A stretch of DNA of 64,000 nucleotides, taken from the NCBI GenBank assembly GCA_013396525.1, contig VWYX01000084.1, forward strand, positions 318,901 to 382,900. Reading direction: 5' to 3'. Under the pieces are notes generated by a model, which saw nothing but the letters and a program-made list of their open reading frames with translations, ran no database searches and had not been told where the DNA came from. The position numbers and the translations under genes were made by a program. Position 1 is the stretch's first letter; each line of letters begins with the position of its first letter. Positions 1 through 13,100 of the stretch are shown one piece after another. Source of the DNA: Chaetorhynchus papuensis. Its lineage: Eukaryota > Chordata > Aves > Passeriformes > Rhipiduridae.

Positions 1-3000
1 AGTAACTCGATGTTCTGTAGAAACAGTGAATGTAATGGAGTAAGCTGTTGAAAGAAAAGCTGTTTCTTTACTTTTATCCTGCAGCCAGTGCAATTTTGTG
101 AATTTTTTCCAAGTGTGCACTGCGTGCCATTTCCTTTTTACTGTTTGCAGGAAGCCAATATAATGATAATGCTATGAATCTGTATTCTTTCTGAAAGTGA
201 AGTACTGTGAAAAGAAAATTCTTACATTAATTTACAGGACATTTTTATTCCTGAGATGCTTTGTCTGCATCATAAACCAGAAATTGTCAAAGATAAAACT
301 CTGAAAATTAATTGTTTCAAATTGTTTTAAACCTACAGCCTAACAAAGAATTAAAACAGGTAGTGATTAAGTCCTTCAAATATAAAAATGACAGCTATTT
401 CACCACTGCTGCTTTTATTAAGTGTTTTATTGTGGCTTTCACGTAAAAAGCATATTCTTGATCAATGTGCAATTGACAAAGACAATGATGAATATCCTCT
501 TGACTTGGTTACTGCAGAATTGGGACTATAAAGATCCGTGCGCTGTTTTATAGCAGCTGAGGACACAGCTGTTAAGTTTAAAAAAGGGACATTTTCTTTT
601 TTCTTCTGTTGTGGATAAAGATTTAGTGTAGGAGAGAAAAAACTTGTCCTTTTGTAAAATTAATACATTTTTAATATGTGTTAGGAGTTCATGTGGCATT
701 TATATTTATATGTAATCCCATTTAATTATGTAATTTACTTGTTTAATGTCTTTTTCATTTTAAAGTTTTACAGTGAGATACTAAATCAATGTGCTGTTCG
801 GGTAGCCATTTTTTTTTTTAACTTCAAAATAGATAAAATCACTCCTAACCCTTTCTGGTTTAATATGTTATTAATTTGACAAAGTTCTTTTTTTTTTGCT
901 GTCTCTTGCTTTTCACTAAGATAACCTAAGTGAGATACATAAAAAAATTAATATTTTTAAAAATGCAGTCATATGCAAAAGTTCGTTTTTCTTTTGGGAA
1001 ATTGGTTTGGCTAGAATCAAATTTGTTGTGATCAGGTTGCTATCATTCTTTTGCATCCAGATGCATACTATTCCTAAAAGGTTTATATTAGAAATGCTAA
1101 AAAGTTGGTTCTGTTCTTTCTTAGTATGCATTGTTCTCTCTACCAAAATATGTATGGTATCTGTGTTTTCAACTGAATTTCTCAGATATGAGAGTTGAGC
1201 TCATTGCAAGGCAGGATGTTTTGAGAATTTGACCACTTTTCCAGAATTATTATGATAAATCTAAATGTCATTGGATGTTGAAATAAGTCAGTCATGAAAA
1301 AAGCTATACTGATGTATAGTGGTTTTCTCCATCCTATCCTTACAATTCTAGATTTTTTTTTATAATTTTCAGTAATTCTTTGCTGGTGGTAAATATATCT
1401 CTAAGTGTGGCATCATGGGTAATGTACTCGAGGTACTGCTTACTAGAGTGTTCAAGAAGCGAAGTGGCTACCTGACAGATTTCATATATTCTGTGTATTT
1501 GCTGCTCATAAATATGGTGATTATTGCAAACTAAACTGTCTTGAATTTAAGGAAAGAAAAAGAAATGTAGTCTTTGCTTAAAGATCTAGATTATGACAAA
1601 TTTATTTTAGTTATTTTGTCCTGCTAACTGCTTGTTAACATCAACAATAACTTTTCTGGGGGAAAGCAGTTGCACAGTAGGATTTAGACCATCTTGAGCA
1701 GTAACTGCTATTCATGTTCAGAAACACAATCTTTATTTGCTCTGATGCACACTTGCAACCCTTCTTAAACCTTGTTTTCTGACATAGCCACATAAACGAC
1801 ATAAACTCTATCTCTGACCTGTTCTGCCAGAGCCTTAAATGGGAGCAGAAAAAGGAAGCTATAGCTTGCTTTTTTGTGAATATCTTTTACTTTTGTGTCT
1901 TCTTTGTAATTTATATCTCTCTTATGCCCAGGGCTAATGTGACAAGGTCAAGTAGTATTAAGTTTTCAGTAATGTCCTTTGTCTTTCTGGTTTGAATTTT
2001 CTTAGGAAAAAAATTAACCAAGAATGTCGGTGAAGGGAAAGCTATAGAATGACGGAGAAATGTTTTAACTCTCATAGTGCCAACGGCAGGCAAGGACAGT
2101 CCAGTAGACAATTTCTAATTCACCACAGCATGCACTGATAAAGATCCAGAGAACTCATTATAAATAAAAACCCTGCATTATCTCTTGTCCTTTATGCAAA
2201 ATATGACATTTATTTTCCTAGATATTTCTGAATATATAAATCTGTGGTCATGGATTTTCAGTTTTTGCAGCCATACTGTTAGCCAGTAATATCATGATGA
2301 TATTTGCTATGAATATTAAATATATTTATGTATTATTGACTGATGATGAGAAACTAAAATGCTGAAATTTGTGGTACTATATACAGATCTACATATAAGG
2401 CTTAGTGCTTTTTAGAGTCAATACTTGTTCATAATTATTTGATTCCATGGAAAACTTCCATGGCAGGAAGGTAATAGAACTAAGTAGAATTAGAGCCAGG
2501 ACAACTTTACAATGTAGACTGAGAAAGAAATGGAAGTATAGTGGCATGCACTCAGGTGTCTTTATATCTGTTTCTCTGAATTTCCTCTTAAAATGTTATG
2601 TTCTTGTATAGAAATACTTGTCAACTCAATGTGGAAATGATTTTTTTTTTTTCTGTTTTGAATTTGGTTGTATTTTCAATAAGATTGAGTAATCTACAAC
2701 AAACATTTAGTCTATAATTAGTGTACCAGGCTAAAATTCAACTCTGCCTTTCAATTGTAAATCTGTACTGGAAACAAAACACAGTCATACATTTCAACAA
2801 CAAAGAAGAATTTTTACCTCGGAACAATTTTGAGTACATTTCATTTTTTGTAGGGTCATAGTTCTGACAAAAAGAATTCTGATTAAAACCTTTCAAAGGC
2901 ACTAAGCCATCAGAAAATAGTACTTTCTGTGAAAATTAGCAGTCACAAACTGACCACATGCAGTGCCATTTCTGTTACCATTCTCTTGTTATGCTAGGGC

Positions 3001-4096
3001 CTTACCCTTACAGGGGTGAAACGTTTCCTAAACATGAATTTCTTTACAAAAGATATAGTTGATGTATTATATGCTTATACATAAACTTTCTAGTTTTAGT
3101 TGATAATTGGGATTCTTTGCATCTTGATTTTTACATTTTCCTGCCTCTTTCATATTTAACGTAAACCAAGATAAACTTTAATCTGAAAGCTAATATTTTG
3201 CAATAGCCTAGAAGCTGAATGAATCATTCAACATTCATTCTTGCATCACTGCAAGTTTGTAATAAGGAAATGTGAACAACACTGAGCCTTAATCCTTTAG
3301 TAGTACCAATAACACACATCTTACAGTCCCAGTCCCTTTGTATAGATGAATGTCAGCTCAGTTTCTTTACATTTACTCTTCAGTACCGCAAACAGGAATT
3401 TTGTCCTCTCTTCAGTACTGCTTTTCTGCTTTATTGCTCAAGAAAAGCTCTGATAATGCAAGAAGAGCAATTCCACAACCAATTCCATAACTGTCTCAGT
3501 AATCAGCACCCATCTGACACCATCTGACAGGAGTAGTAAGACAGAGGAAACACTAAAAATATATTACAAGACAGTGCATACTTGACTTGTTGAAAAATAC
3601 ATCCATGAAAATTATGCTAGTTTTAGGATCTAGGAAGTAATGTGCTGATTGGAGAAAAGAAACAACTTGATAAGAAGTCTGAGCAATTAGAAATAAGGGG
3701 AGAGGAAAGGAGCCAAGCAGATTTTATTTTTTCTCCGGAATCAGGACCTTCTATTAGTACCATTCTAGTTACGGTGCTTGAAGAAAAGCCAGCTGAGTTG
3801 TGTAAATTTTACAAGACTTCAGATCTTCAGCACTAAATGCAGGGAACAAAATGAAATGTTTATCAGATAAAAACCATTAATAAAAAAAATATTAAAAACT
3901 GAGGTGCTGAGAAAACTAAGAAATACTTTCAAGTTAAAATTTCAAGAAATTAATTCTAGCATCTTGGATAGATAAATGGGTATTTTCTTATGTAAATAAC
4001 TAAATTGTCATACCTGCAAAAGATTCTGGTGCCTTTCTGTTTATGAACTGCTGTTTTATTTAATTTTTTAAAAAATCTTTTCTGTTTTGTTCTTAG
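1..4096 (+). other. LRRIQ1: LRRIQ1 upstream intron (3' part)
   Basis: No exon fitting the LRR part of LRRIQ1 was found before 4097, so this is read as the end of the preceding intron. It is AT-rich and has no recognised interspersed repeat. A short direct repeat, CATCTGACAC/CATCTGACAG, occurs near 3511-3530. Short reading frames here (for example 691-879 and 3642-3836) show no family resemblance. The acceptor at its end is TTTTGTTCTTAG. Confidence 0.7.
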
Positions 4097-4170
4097 ATTA
4101 ACTGAGCTTGTGCCTTTAAATTCATTTGTATTTTTGGAAAAGCTAGATCTCAAAAATAACTACTTGTCAG
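4097..4170 (+). CDS. LRRIQ1: LRRIQ1 exon a (leucine-rich repeat)
   Basis: Exon of 74 nt after the acceptor TTCTTAG, ending at the donor GTGAGT. The frame begins with one base that completes a split codon, then reads LTELVPLNSFVFLEKLDL followed by KNNYLS. LEKLDLKNNYLS fits the LRR consensus LxxLxLxxNxL. It ends with one base (G) of the next codon, which exon b completes as Asp. It corresponds to the LRRIQ1 repeat just before the LRR cap. Confidence 0.93.
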
Positions 4171-7100
4171 GTGAGTTGTGTTTAAAAAAAAAAGAAAAAC
4201 CCCATTCAAATAAGAACTTCTTAGTTAAGTTATAAACTGATTTGAATGGGACTGTTCCCATGTATTTATAAGAGACATTCATACAGAAAATATACAAATA
4301 TTTTCCAAACATGAATTTTATAGATATTAATTAAAACTATACTGTATAGATAGCAGTCCTGCTTTTAGGACTTCATGATGTTGGTACATTTTACCTTCAT
4401 GTAAGAATTTATGGGAAATAAGATGGTTCTGCATTTGGACATACTTAGCTTTCTTTCTACTATGCTACAGATCTTAAAGATGTCCTTACATGCTTTAGTG
4501 GCTGTCATAAACTAAAGGAGTTGTCATTGAGTGGAAATCCTCTTCTCCAAGAAAAGAACTGGAGGTAAGGAAAATAATTTAATTTGCTAAATCAAAAAAT
4601 CAAAATCAGACAACAAATTGTTGTATGTACCTTAGTTAAATAATAGAAACACTTGCACATATAGTCTGAACAGTCTCACTGCTGTGACAGGTTCACATTG
4701 GACATAGCTACAGAAGGGGTAGTGTCTGTTAGAAGAAGAAAAGGTCAGAATGAATGGTTGATTTTTCCTTAGTAGTTGAAAATCAGCCTTTTTTATGTTT
4801 CAAATTCCTTATCTTTACATCAAAAATTAATAGCTCTTATAGTTATGAAAGAGATGTAAGGGTAATGCTGTCGTTTGTCCTTCAGTGGTGTATAATGCTG
4901 GAATAATGATCTGAAAAATCAGAGCTAGTCCTAGAGACTATGATATATCTCTATATAATAAATGAACAGGGTAGAAAAGAAACTTGACATGCGAAATGAT
5001 ATGCAATTACCATAATTCCTGAAATGAGTAGTTATATAGGTTTGTAAAACATAGGAGTAAAATTGTACCTTAATAGGGTTTTTTGTATAATTTTTTGCCC
5101 ATTAGACATTGTACTTGAGGTGTGGCCTCACCAGTGCCAAGTACAGGGGGATGATCACTGCCCTAGTCCTGCTGGTCACACTGAAACCTAAAAAACCAAT
5201 ACCACCCTTACCTTTGTATCTTCCATTTGAAGATTTTTGTACAAATTTATGACTAGTAATCAAAAAACCTCAACTATTTCAAACTTTGAGTTTGAAGTGT
5301 TTGAGTAGTTTAAAAGATAGCAGTGCATGTACATTCTTGATTGGTTTATTTGATTTTTTGATGAACAGACTTATGTGCACTCCCATGGTTCCTGCAGGTA
5401 ATTTCATTCATAAAATTCTGTAACTGTGACAATGCTTTAAATTTCCATTTCCATTGTTTGAATCCCCACTATTTTACAAAACTAACTGTTATTTCACTTG
5501 TAACCTGTAGGGAAAAGCTTTCTGAATTTCATTTTAACTATGAGAACTGACACTTTAGATTGCTTAAACCAATAGAGCTTTTATGATTAGACAAGAGATT
5601 CATTTGTCTAAAGGATTTAAAGTATGGGATCCTATGAAATATGGATTTGCTGAATACAGCATTGACTGTAACTTCAGACAATATGTTCCAGTGAACTTTA
5701 CATAACCCCTTGATACCAACAAAGGAATTAGTTGTAAAATTTCCCAATCAGTTTTGTACTTTCATGTCCAGCCAGCGATAACACCAACAAAAGTGAAGTA
5801 GTAAGAAATCTCTTTCTAAAAATTAAACCCTGGGATCAGTCTGAGCACTCCTAGGGGAATATGTTTCAATGCTGTAATGATTAATAGAGCCTCTTAAGTG
5901 ACAGAATATTCACCAGGAAGTTTTCACTAAATGAAATATTGACTCAGCCCTTCACCAGGAGAAACCCAGCTGGAAAAACGAGTGTTGAGATCCCACAGCT
6001 CTAAGACACAAAACTTCCATCATTGATCAACTTTGATGTGTCACTGTTTTGGTGTATAGTTATTCAACATCAGCTTTGGTAATTTCTCTATATGTGTTCA
6101 GGAACTGTTGATCTAAACCCATAACTTTATTCCAAGTGAACTTCAGACAGTCTTAGCCTTCATTAATGGGCAGTAGAGAAGGAAAGTTTTCTATTTGCAA
6201 AAACTGATGTTCTGTTCTGTTATTTGGAATATCATAACGCACTCATAGAAACTTTCTTTGATTTTAACCTTAGTGTATGTTGTCTGAGCTGAGTAGTAGT
6301 CCTTTACCTTCACAGGGAATAGTCAGGGAGTTCCAAAATTTGGAAAACAATACTATCTTTGTTAATAATGGGGGGATTTACAGCCTACAGTTAGTATTCT
6401 TTCAAGAGTTTGTGTTACTTAAAATTGAGTTAATGAAAATATTGAGTGTTGATGTATTGCTCTAAATAATTTTGCAGTCTTCAAACTTTCAACAAATTTG
6501 GTCTAGTACAAGAAATATGTGAAACAAGATTGCAGTACTAGCTTACATCTCTCAATAATGTAAACCAGACTGCATTGATGATACATTTTAAATTTTTTTT
6601 TTTTTTTTTTTGGTTAGGTAAGTTTCTCCTACATATTTTTTCTTACATCAATGGCCACAGCTGTCCTTTCTATAGCAAGGAAATGTCATCTTTGCTATCA
6701 TTCCTTTCACTGACCTGAATTCAGTATTTCAAAAGTAGATTTTTTTTTCCTGTCAGGCATGCCAAATAACATGTCAGTATGGGGTACATGCAAGTGGTAA
6801 AGGGAGTAGAATTGGCAAGGTTTAGTATTTTGTGCAGTTTTAAAATTTAAGTTTTTTGATGTGTCAACAAAACAGTACTGTATCTTAATGCTATGACTTA
6901 GTTTGCTGTGTTGCCTATTAATCAAATGCATTACAGGTACCTATGCACAAGTGTGTCAGATTTTCCTGTTAAGGTTTGTGTGGGTAAAATTCTAGCTCCA
7001 GTGATTTGAGTCTGTTGCCATTGACTTTCCTGGTGCCGGTGTTTCAGCAGTGCTCTTTATACCAACGTAGTATTAAGAAGTCTTGCTATGTCCCATGTTT

Positions 7101-10100
7101 TATTCTTTATTTCATTGTTCAGTTTAAGTAGAAATTCTTAGTTAATATGTTAGTATATGAAATAAGGACAAATGCATACAAATATTTAGTGAACTGTCTT
7201 CATGTTCTGTATTGTTATATGATTGCATCAATAAAATGGGTGTTTTAGCATAAGTATTTTTTCAAAGAATTAATTATGATTTTTCTTTTCCTAAGGTCTT
7301 CCTTATTGGAGGTCCTTCCTAATTTACGGTTGCTTGATGGTGAAATCTTAACCCATCAGACTGAAAAAATCAAAGCATCAGAATTAGGAACTTTTCTGGA
7401 ACTTTGTCAAGTTCAAATTGAAGAAAATATTCAACTGAAAAAAAAGGCTGCTGAATTGGAGTATGTATTTATGTTAATATAAATTGCATTCAGAAATATT
7501 TTTTCATGTATTGTTACTGAAGTTCTTGTTGACTTATGAATTTTACTTACATTTTTTGGACTAGAAATGTATTAGGATAAGGAAGAGATTAGAATCATTG
7601 ACTTCAGAGGAAAGTCTGTTTTAGAATGATACTAAGTTATGAGGGCCTTGAGTTTTGTTTCTTTAAGTTTGAGAAAACAGGTGATTCAAAACCTGCAGTT
7701 AGTAGTAGCTGAATGAATTCATACACACAACCACAGAACAGTGTTTTGCAGGAATAGTAGCTTAAATCCTGAAAGTTGTATGATCATATTAACATAATTT
7801 CCAACTTTAACTTAATCAAATCTGTTATGGCTGTTGGTACAATATGCTCTATTTCTCTTTCTGCTTTTTTTTTTCCATGTGTATGTTATTCACATTCTAA
7901 ACAATTGCAAAAGATTTGACCTCTTTTCTCTTAAGGTAGTGAATCAGATGGAACTGTTTACAGGTCTTTAATTTTGTCGTACTTGCTACCTTTATCACTG
8001 TTACCATGGTTAGTTGTTCAGTAACTCCAGCTTAGACCATGCAAGTGGTAATTTATCGCTTACACATGCTATGCTTTAATTGTTTTTTAATATCTAAATA
8101 TCTCAAACTTCTCATTTCTGCACGTGGTAATACTGCATAGTTTTTTCTTTTGTAGATGCTTTTCATTTCCCAGCAGGTTCACAATATCCCTGTAGTCCTA
8201 AATATCCAACTTACGTTTTAATTTTTGGAAAAGTAGTTTTCTTGATTCTGCCAGGTACTGAACATTATCCCAGAGCAGGTGAAACATGTGGTTTAGTCTG
8301 AACTTTGCCTTGCATACTTTGTTGGTTCAGGAAAATGCATACATTTTTTTTCAGAATCTGGCTATTTTGTGTTTGCATGTTAGCCTGTATATCCATGGTA
8401 TCTTGTTACTTGCTTACAGTTTATTACATTGTTGTATTATTGCAGCTTTTACTAAGCTGCGATAAAATCTTTGTAGCTCAGAACCAGATTAACTTGAAAA
8501 GAGGTTCGTATTAACAATTAGATAGCAATTAGTTGGGCGAAATGATATAGTGCAGTTTTCTATGACAGATGTGTAAGTGGCTCCTAAAAGCCATATGTTT
8601 CTCCATTAAACCGTCAAGTTATGTCTTCTCCACTTCTGTGATTTTTGGCTTCTGGTTTTCAGGTGGGAAGATGATGTTTCCTAATCTATTTACCATCGTG
8701 AAATGGTGTTCTTTCCTTCCTTTTTTGTAAAAGAAAATAAAGCTCTCCTTTTCTATGGCTGAGAAGATTTTTCCATGTCTGATATTTAGATATTTCATCA
8801 TTATCCTTTTCCAGAAAAAATGCCAGTTTATAATTAGGATATGACTTGTCAGCAAAATGTAGTAGAATCTAAGGACCTAACTTTCATATACGTTTCTGCA
8901 GGATGGTAAAAAATGGAAGAGAAAGATGATATTCCTAAAATTTAATGGGTTTTTTATTCTACATGAATGGACATAAGAAAGATAAATAAGAAACTTGTTG
9001 GGTAGTCCGGCTCAGACCATCCTTAGTGGCTCATGCTACTTTCTGAAAGCTGACTTGTACTTCTAACATTTTTTATCCAAGACTGGAAGTGGGAGATGGA
9101 GTGCACACTTACTGTGCTTGCAGACCACAAGTGTTCAAAGGCAATTGTTCACATGCCTGAGGGGAGGGCTACCAGTCAGGCATAGGCAAGATGGGAGGAC
9201 AGGTCAACAGGAACCTTGTAAATTCAACAAGGACAAGTGCAAAGTTTTTACCAAGGAGGCAGGTAAAGAAAGGAGGCCTTCTGCCCACTCCCAGGTTACT
9301 TGCTGAGTGGAAGAGAGAAGGCTTTGACTTTGTCAAAGCACCGTTCAGCAAAACATTGGTGTTTTATCAATACACTTGCAGTCACAAATCTAAACCACAG
9401 CATTATATATATATTATATACTGTAATGAGAATTAATTCATTCCAGCCAGAGATGGTACAACTGGACATAAGGAAAAACCTTTTCAGGGTGGGACAGTGA
9501 TGAATTGCAATAGGCTGCCCAGAGTGGTTGTACAGTCTTGTTCTTGGAAGTTTTCAAGACCTGACTGGATAAAACCCTGAGCCGCCTGGTCTGATTTGAG
9601 AGCTAAGCCAGCTTTGAAGCAGAAGGTTGGACTAGAGACCTCCTGAGGTCCCTTCAATTGAGAATTTTTCTATGATTCTATGTAAATTTTGAAAGGAAAT
9701 GTTTGAAAGAACCTGCAGATGTTTGAGAAGAACAGTATTAGAAAGAGGTGATAATGTAAACATCTCTTCCTTCTTGAATTTTTAGGTTTGGGTGGAGGGA
9801 GGGCAGGGAGCGCGGAGGAGGGAGGGTTGTGTATTTTTTCAGATTTTGAGAATTGTTCATTATCTTTTAAATTGGTAACTTTGACATGATTGAAGCAAGT
9901 TGTATCAAATTTAGTCTTAAAATTAATTTCTTTTGTGTTAAAGCCATCTATCTTTTATTTTGACTGAAGTAAAATTTATGGATGACTTGAAAACCATTGC
10001 AAACTGCAGTTCATAAAAGGAACTCTAAACTACTTGTTTGTATATAAGCCTTAGCAGCATAGCTATTATATGTACATATTGCAATTCTTTGACTGAATTA

Positions 10101-13100
10101 ATGTGACATTGCTAAAGAACAGGCCAACAATAGAGCAAACGTCTATCTGTTTCACATCTTGCTAAGTTATGAGCCCCTGTAGGTGCGACCTCAAGTATGT
10201 AAGCTGCCAAAAGTAATCACTGCTTGCTTCCTAATCTGTTTCCTGCACCACTGCTGCCCAGTTAAATTCTCTGTGCTGTTTCTTTCCAAAACTTCTCTGT
10301 TGTTGCCGTGCTTAAGAATAAAAGTTATTTTAAAATTGAATTTCTCTATTCTAGTAAATGTTTTCTGTCACATAATCTTTAGATTACTTGTAATGAGTTA
10401 TCATGTAAAAAATAATATGACACCTAAGGCTGCAGCAATTTTTTTTCAGTCATTGGATGTGCAGTTTTCGGGCTAGTGGAACTTGAGCTTTATAAATACT
10501 GTATATATGTTACAGTGGAAATTACAGGAATTTCATAAATGGTGTTGCAAGGAGAGAATATGTCTACAGTGACCTTTTTCATGTGTTTGTAAGGGACTTT
10601 CGTAAGCTGCAGTTGAACATCAGTAATGACGCTTATAGAAGTTTCCCTGAAGACATTAGATTATACCCTACACTATTGCAAACAAAATCTCACATAAATT
10701 GAGGTGTACTGTTTGAATATTCCGTGTATTATGAAAATCACAGTAGATCCACAAAGGGAAAAACATTATATTAAGCAAGGTTTTAACTAGCACACAAACT
10801 AGCATACGAAGGGGTAGAATATTGATTATGATTTAGCTGCAAGGGCCTGGAGAAAACTGCCATTCCTGATCAGAACTGGCTTGTTTTTTCCAAGCCTGTC
10901 CCTTTTGCCTCTGAGAGATTTGTTCTACTTACTTTTCCAGATTTACTGTCTCATTCTGACAAAATTATGCTCTTGGAATAACCAGGCAGCCATTGCAGGT
11001 GTGATTGCAGTATAAAAATCTATACGAAACGTGTCAGCTCTACAAACAAGTCTCTGCTGCCACTTTAAATTTCTTAAGTGGCAACATTTTTGCTGATTTA
11101 AATTCCATTGGAAAGCCTTTACGCATGAATAATTTGTCCTTTTCTATATCTGTTAAGTCAGCCTGGGCATGGATCCTTATGCTTCCTAGGTGCTGCCAGT
11201 GGGGTTGCTCCTCCCCACCTCAACTCCTCCCTTGCCAAACACTGCATGGGAATTAAGCGGAGTTTGGTCTAAATTAACCAGGACAGTGATGGATACTCTT
11301 TCTGGATTTATGTGAGGACTGAAGTTGTAACAGTCATTAATAAATGCCTGACTTAAATTTCCTGACTTAATTTTTTTAGATTAAAGTCTGATTCTAATGC
11401 TTTTATCTTTTCCCAAAGTCCCTGGAAGATGTTAGCACAAATACAGAGGTATCTGGTTAAAAAAAAAGAGAAGCTACAGGTAGCTTTTGGCTCTTAATAT
11501 CTTTTTGTGGAAATAATATCTTGGTCTTTAGTATCAAGGCCACTAGTCTAGCACATTTGTACAGTAATACAAGACTTATCCCTTGCTCTTCTGGCTTGTT
11601 ATCCCTTTCTCCCACTGCAGGAGCAGTGCTTATGCTTTGTGGTTATGCTAATATTTGCATGTGGCATAAATCACTTTCACTTGTTATGACCAAAATAAAG
11701 CCATGGGTAGCCAGGCAGCAACTGAACATGAAGGAATGTGCTGGTCAAAGCTGGAAGCCATAAAAATTTTTCTGTAGCAAGGCCACCATATTCAGCTATG
11801 TTTCACTACGTTCTAAGCAGCCAGACACTATGGATACTGGTATTTCCATAGGATAATTCCATTTCTTGTTTTGTCTAGATGCCAATTTCTGCTTAAAACC
11901 TTGGTCATATCTTAACCAAGAAGCAATTCCAGGTTTAGTGTGACCAGACCCCTTTACTGATAATGCTTGGAAAGGTCTGAAAGACAAACAATGAATTTAT
12001 GTTAATTGAAAAAGAAGTATTGTGGTATCAAAGATCTTAATAATGTTGTATTTCTTACTTGGTCTTCTCTTTTTCCTTGTATGTTTTTTTTTTTTACCAT
12101 TAAAGAGGTAAACCTGTCCTGCATATTTTCCATTACAGCAGCTTCCTTTCTGTGATTTGAATAAGCAATCTTCAGCAGCATGTCTCTTGTATCAAGAATG
12201 TGGTTCTATTGAGACACTTAGAAATTTGCAGTGCCTTGATAGGATATCCTTGTTCACTTAAGGAAACCACCAAGCTGACTGCCACCTCGTCCTCAGGCTC
12301 TGTTTTAGCAGTTGTTTTCTGTGCACTGGAGCTTTACCTTCACGGGAGAACCTCCAACACACTTACCATGTCACTTCACTGCACAGTCTCTGAGATATCG
12401 CTGCAGCTTCCTTTGTAGTTTCTTTAAACTTAAGCTAATCTGACTGCCTAAATGGCAAAACCACTGATACAGAGGGCATCCTAAAAATCCTGCAAAATCA
12501 AAGTACAGTTGTGGACTGCCAGGGAATGTATGGGAGAGGGTGCATGCCCACAGTGAGAAGATGGCATTTTGCAGCCACTGCTTGGAAAAACTGCTCAAAA
12601 AGCAGCCTCTATGAAAAAACTAACACACGATCCCTGGTCACCACAAAATAACTCCCTGACTGATTTTTCATTTCCTCAATCTCCCCTTTCATTTCTGCTT
12701 GACATATTCATAGCCACTGGAAGGATGAAACAACTGCTTGAGATACCCCTGCACCTGTCAAAGGGGAGGATTCACTGTTATGGTGGTTGGTTTTTTGTTT
12801 CTTTCTGGGTTTTTTTTACAATGAACAAGGATACTCAGGTTATGCTTTTCATGCAAAAGTTTATTTTGCTCGATGTATAAAGCATTCTGGGGTTTTCTGC
12901 AATAATTTTTTTAAGCAAATAAACCAACAAAATAAAGCAAAGCAAAGGAAAAAAAAGACGGGTGAGAATGGATTTTTTCCATATTTTTCTCTTTTTTGTC
13001 TTCTCATATTATTTTTTGTAGAAATTTGGTAATGACCTTGTACCAAACTTATCTTTTTTAAATACTTGAACTAATTCAATATATTTAACTAAAGTGTTTT

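Larger units (their letters stand above)
4565..7295 (+). other. LRRIQ1: LRRIQ1 intron b-c
   Basis: A 2.7 kb AT-rich intron with donor GTAAGG and acceptor TTTTCCTAAG. It contains a CR1 fragment on the minus strand (about 5100-5186) and a T19 homopolymer (6593-6611). The remainder is unremarkable. Confidence 0.85.

Noticed and set aside
3642..3836. 64-codon frame upstream of the first LRRIQ1 exon
   Set aside because: No LRR pattern, no acceptor at its start, and no resemblance to the preceding LRRIQ1 repeats.
10183..10476. 97-codon + strand open frame in intron c-d
   Set aside because: Hydrophobic, no family signal, no splice context matching LRRIQ1; probably chance.
12569..12880. 103-codon + strand open frame in intron c-d
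   Set aside because: Ends in low-complexity Phe-rich translation of a T-rich tract; no domain recognised.
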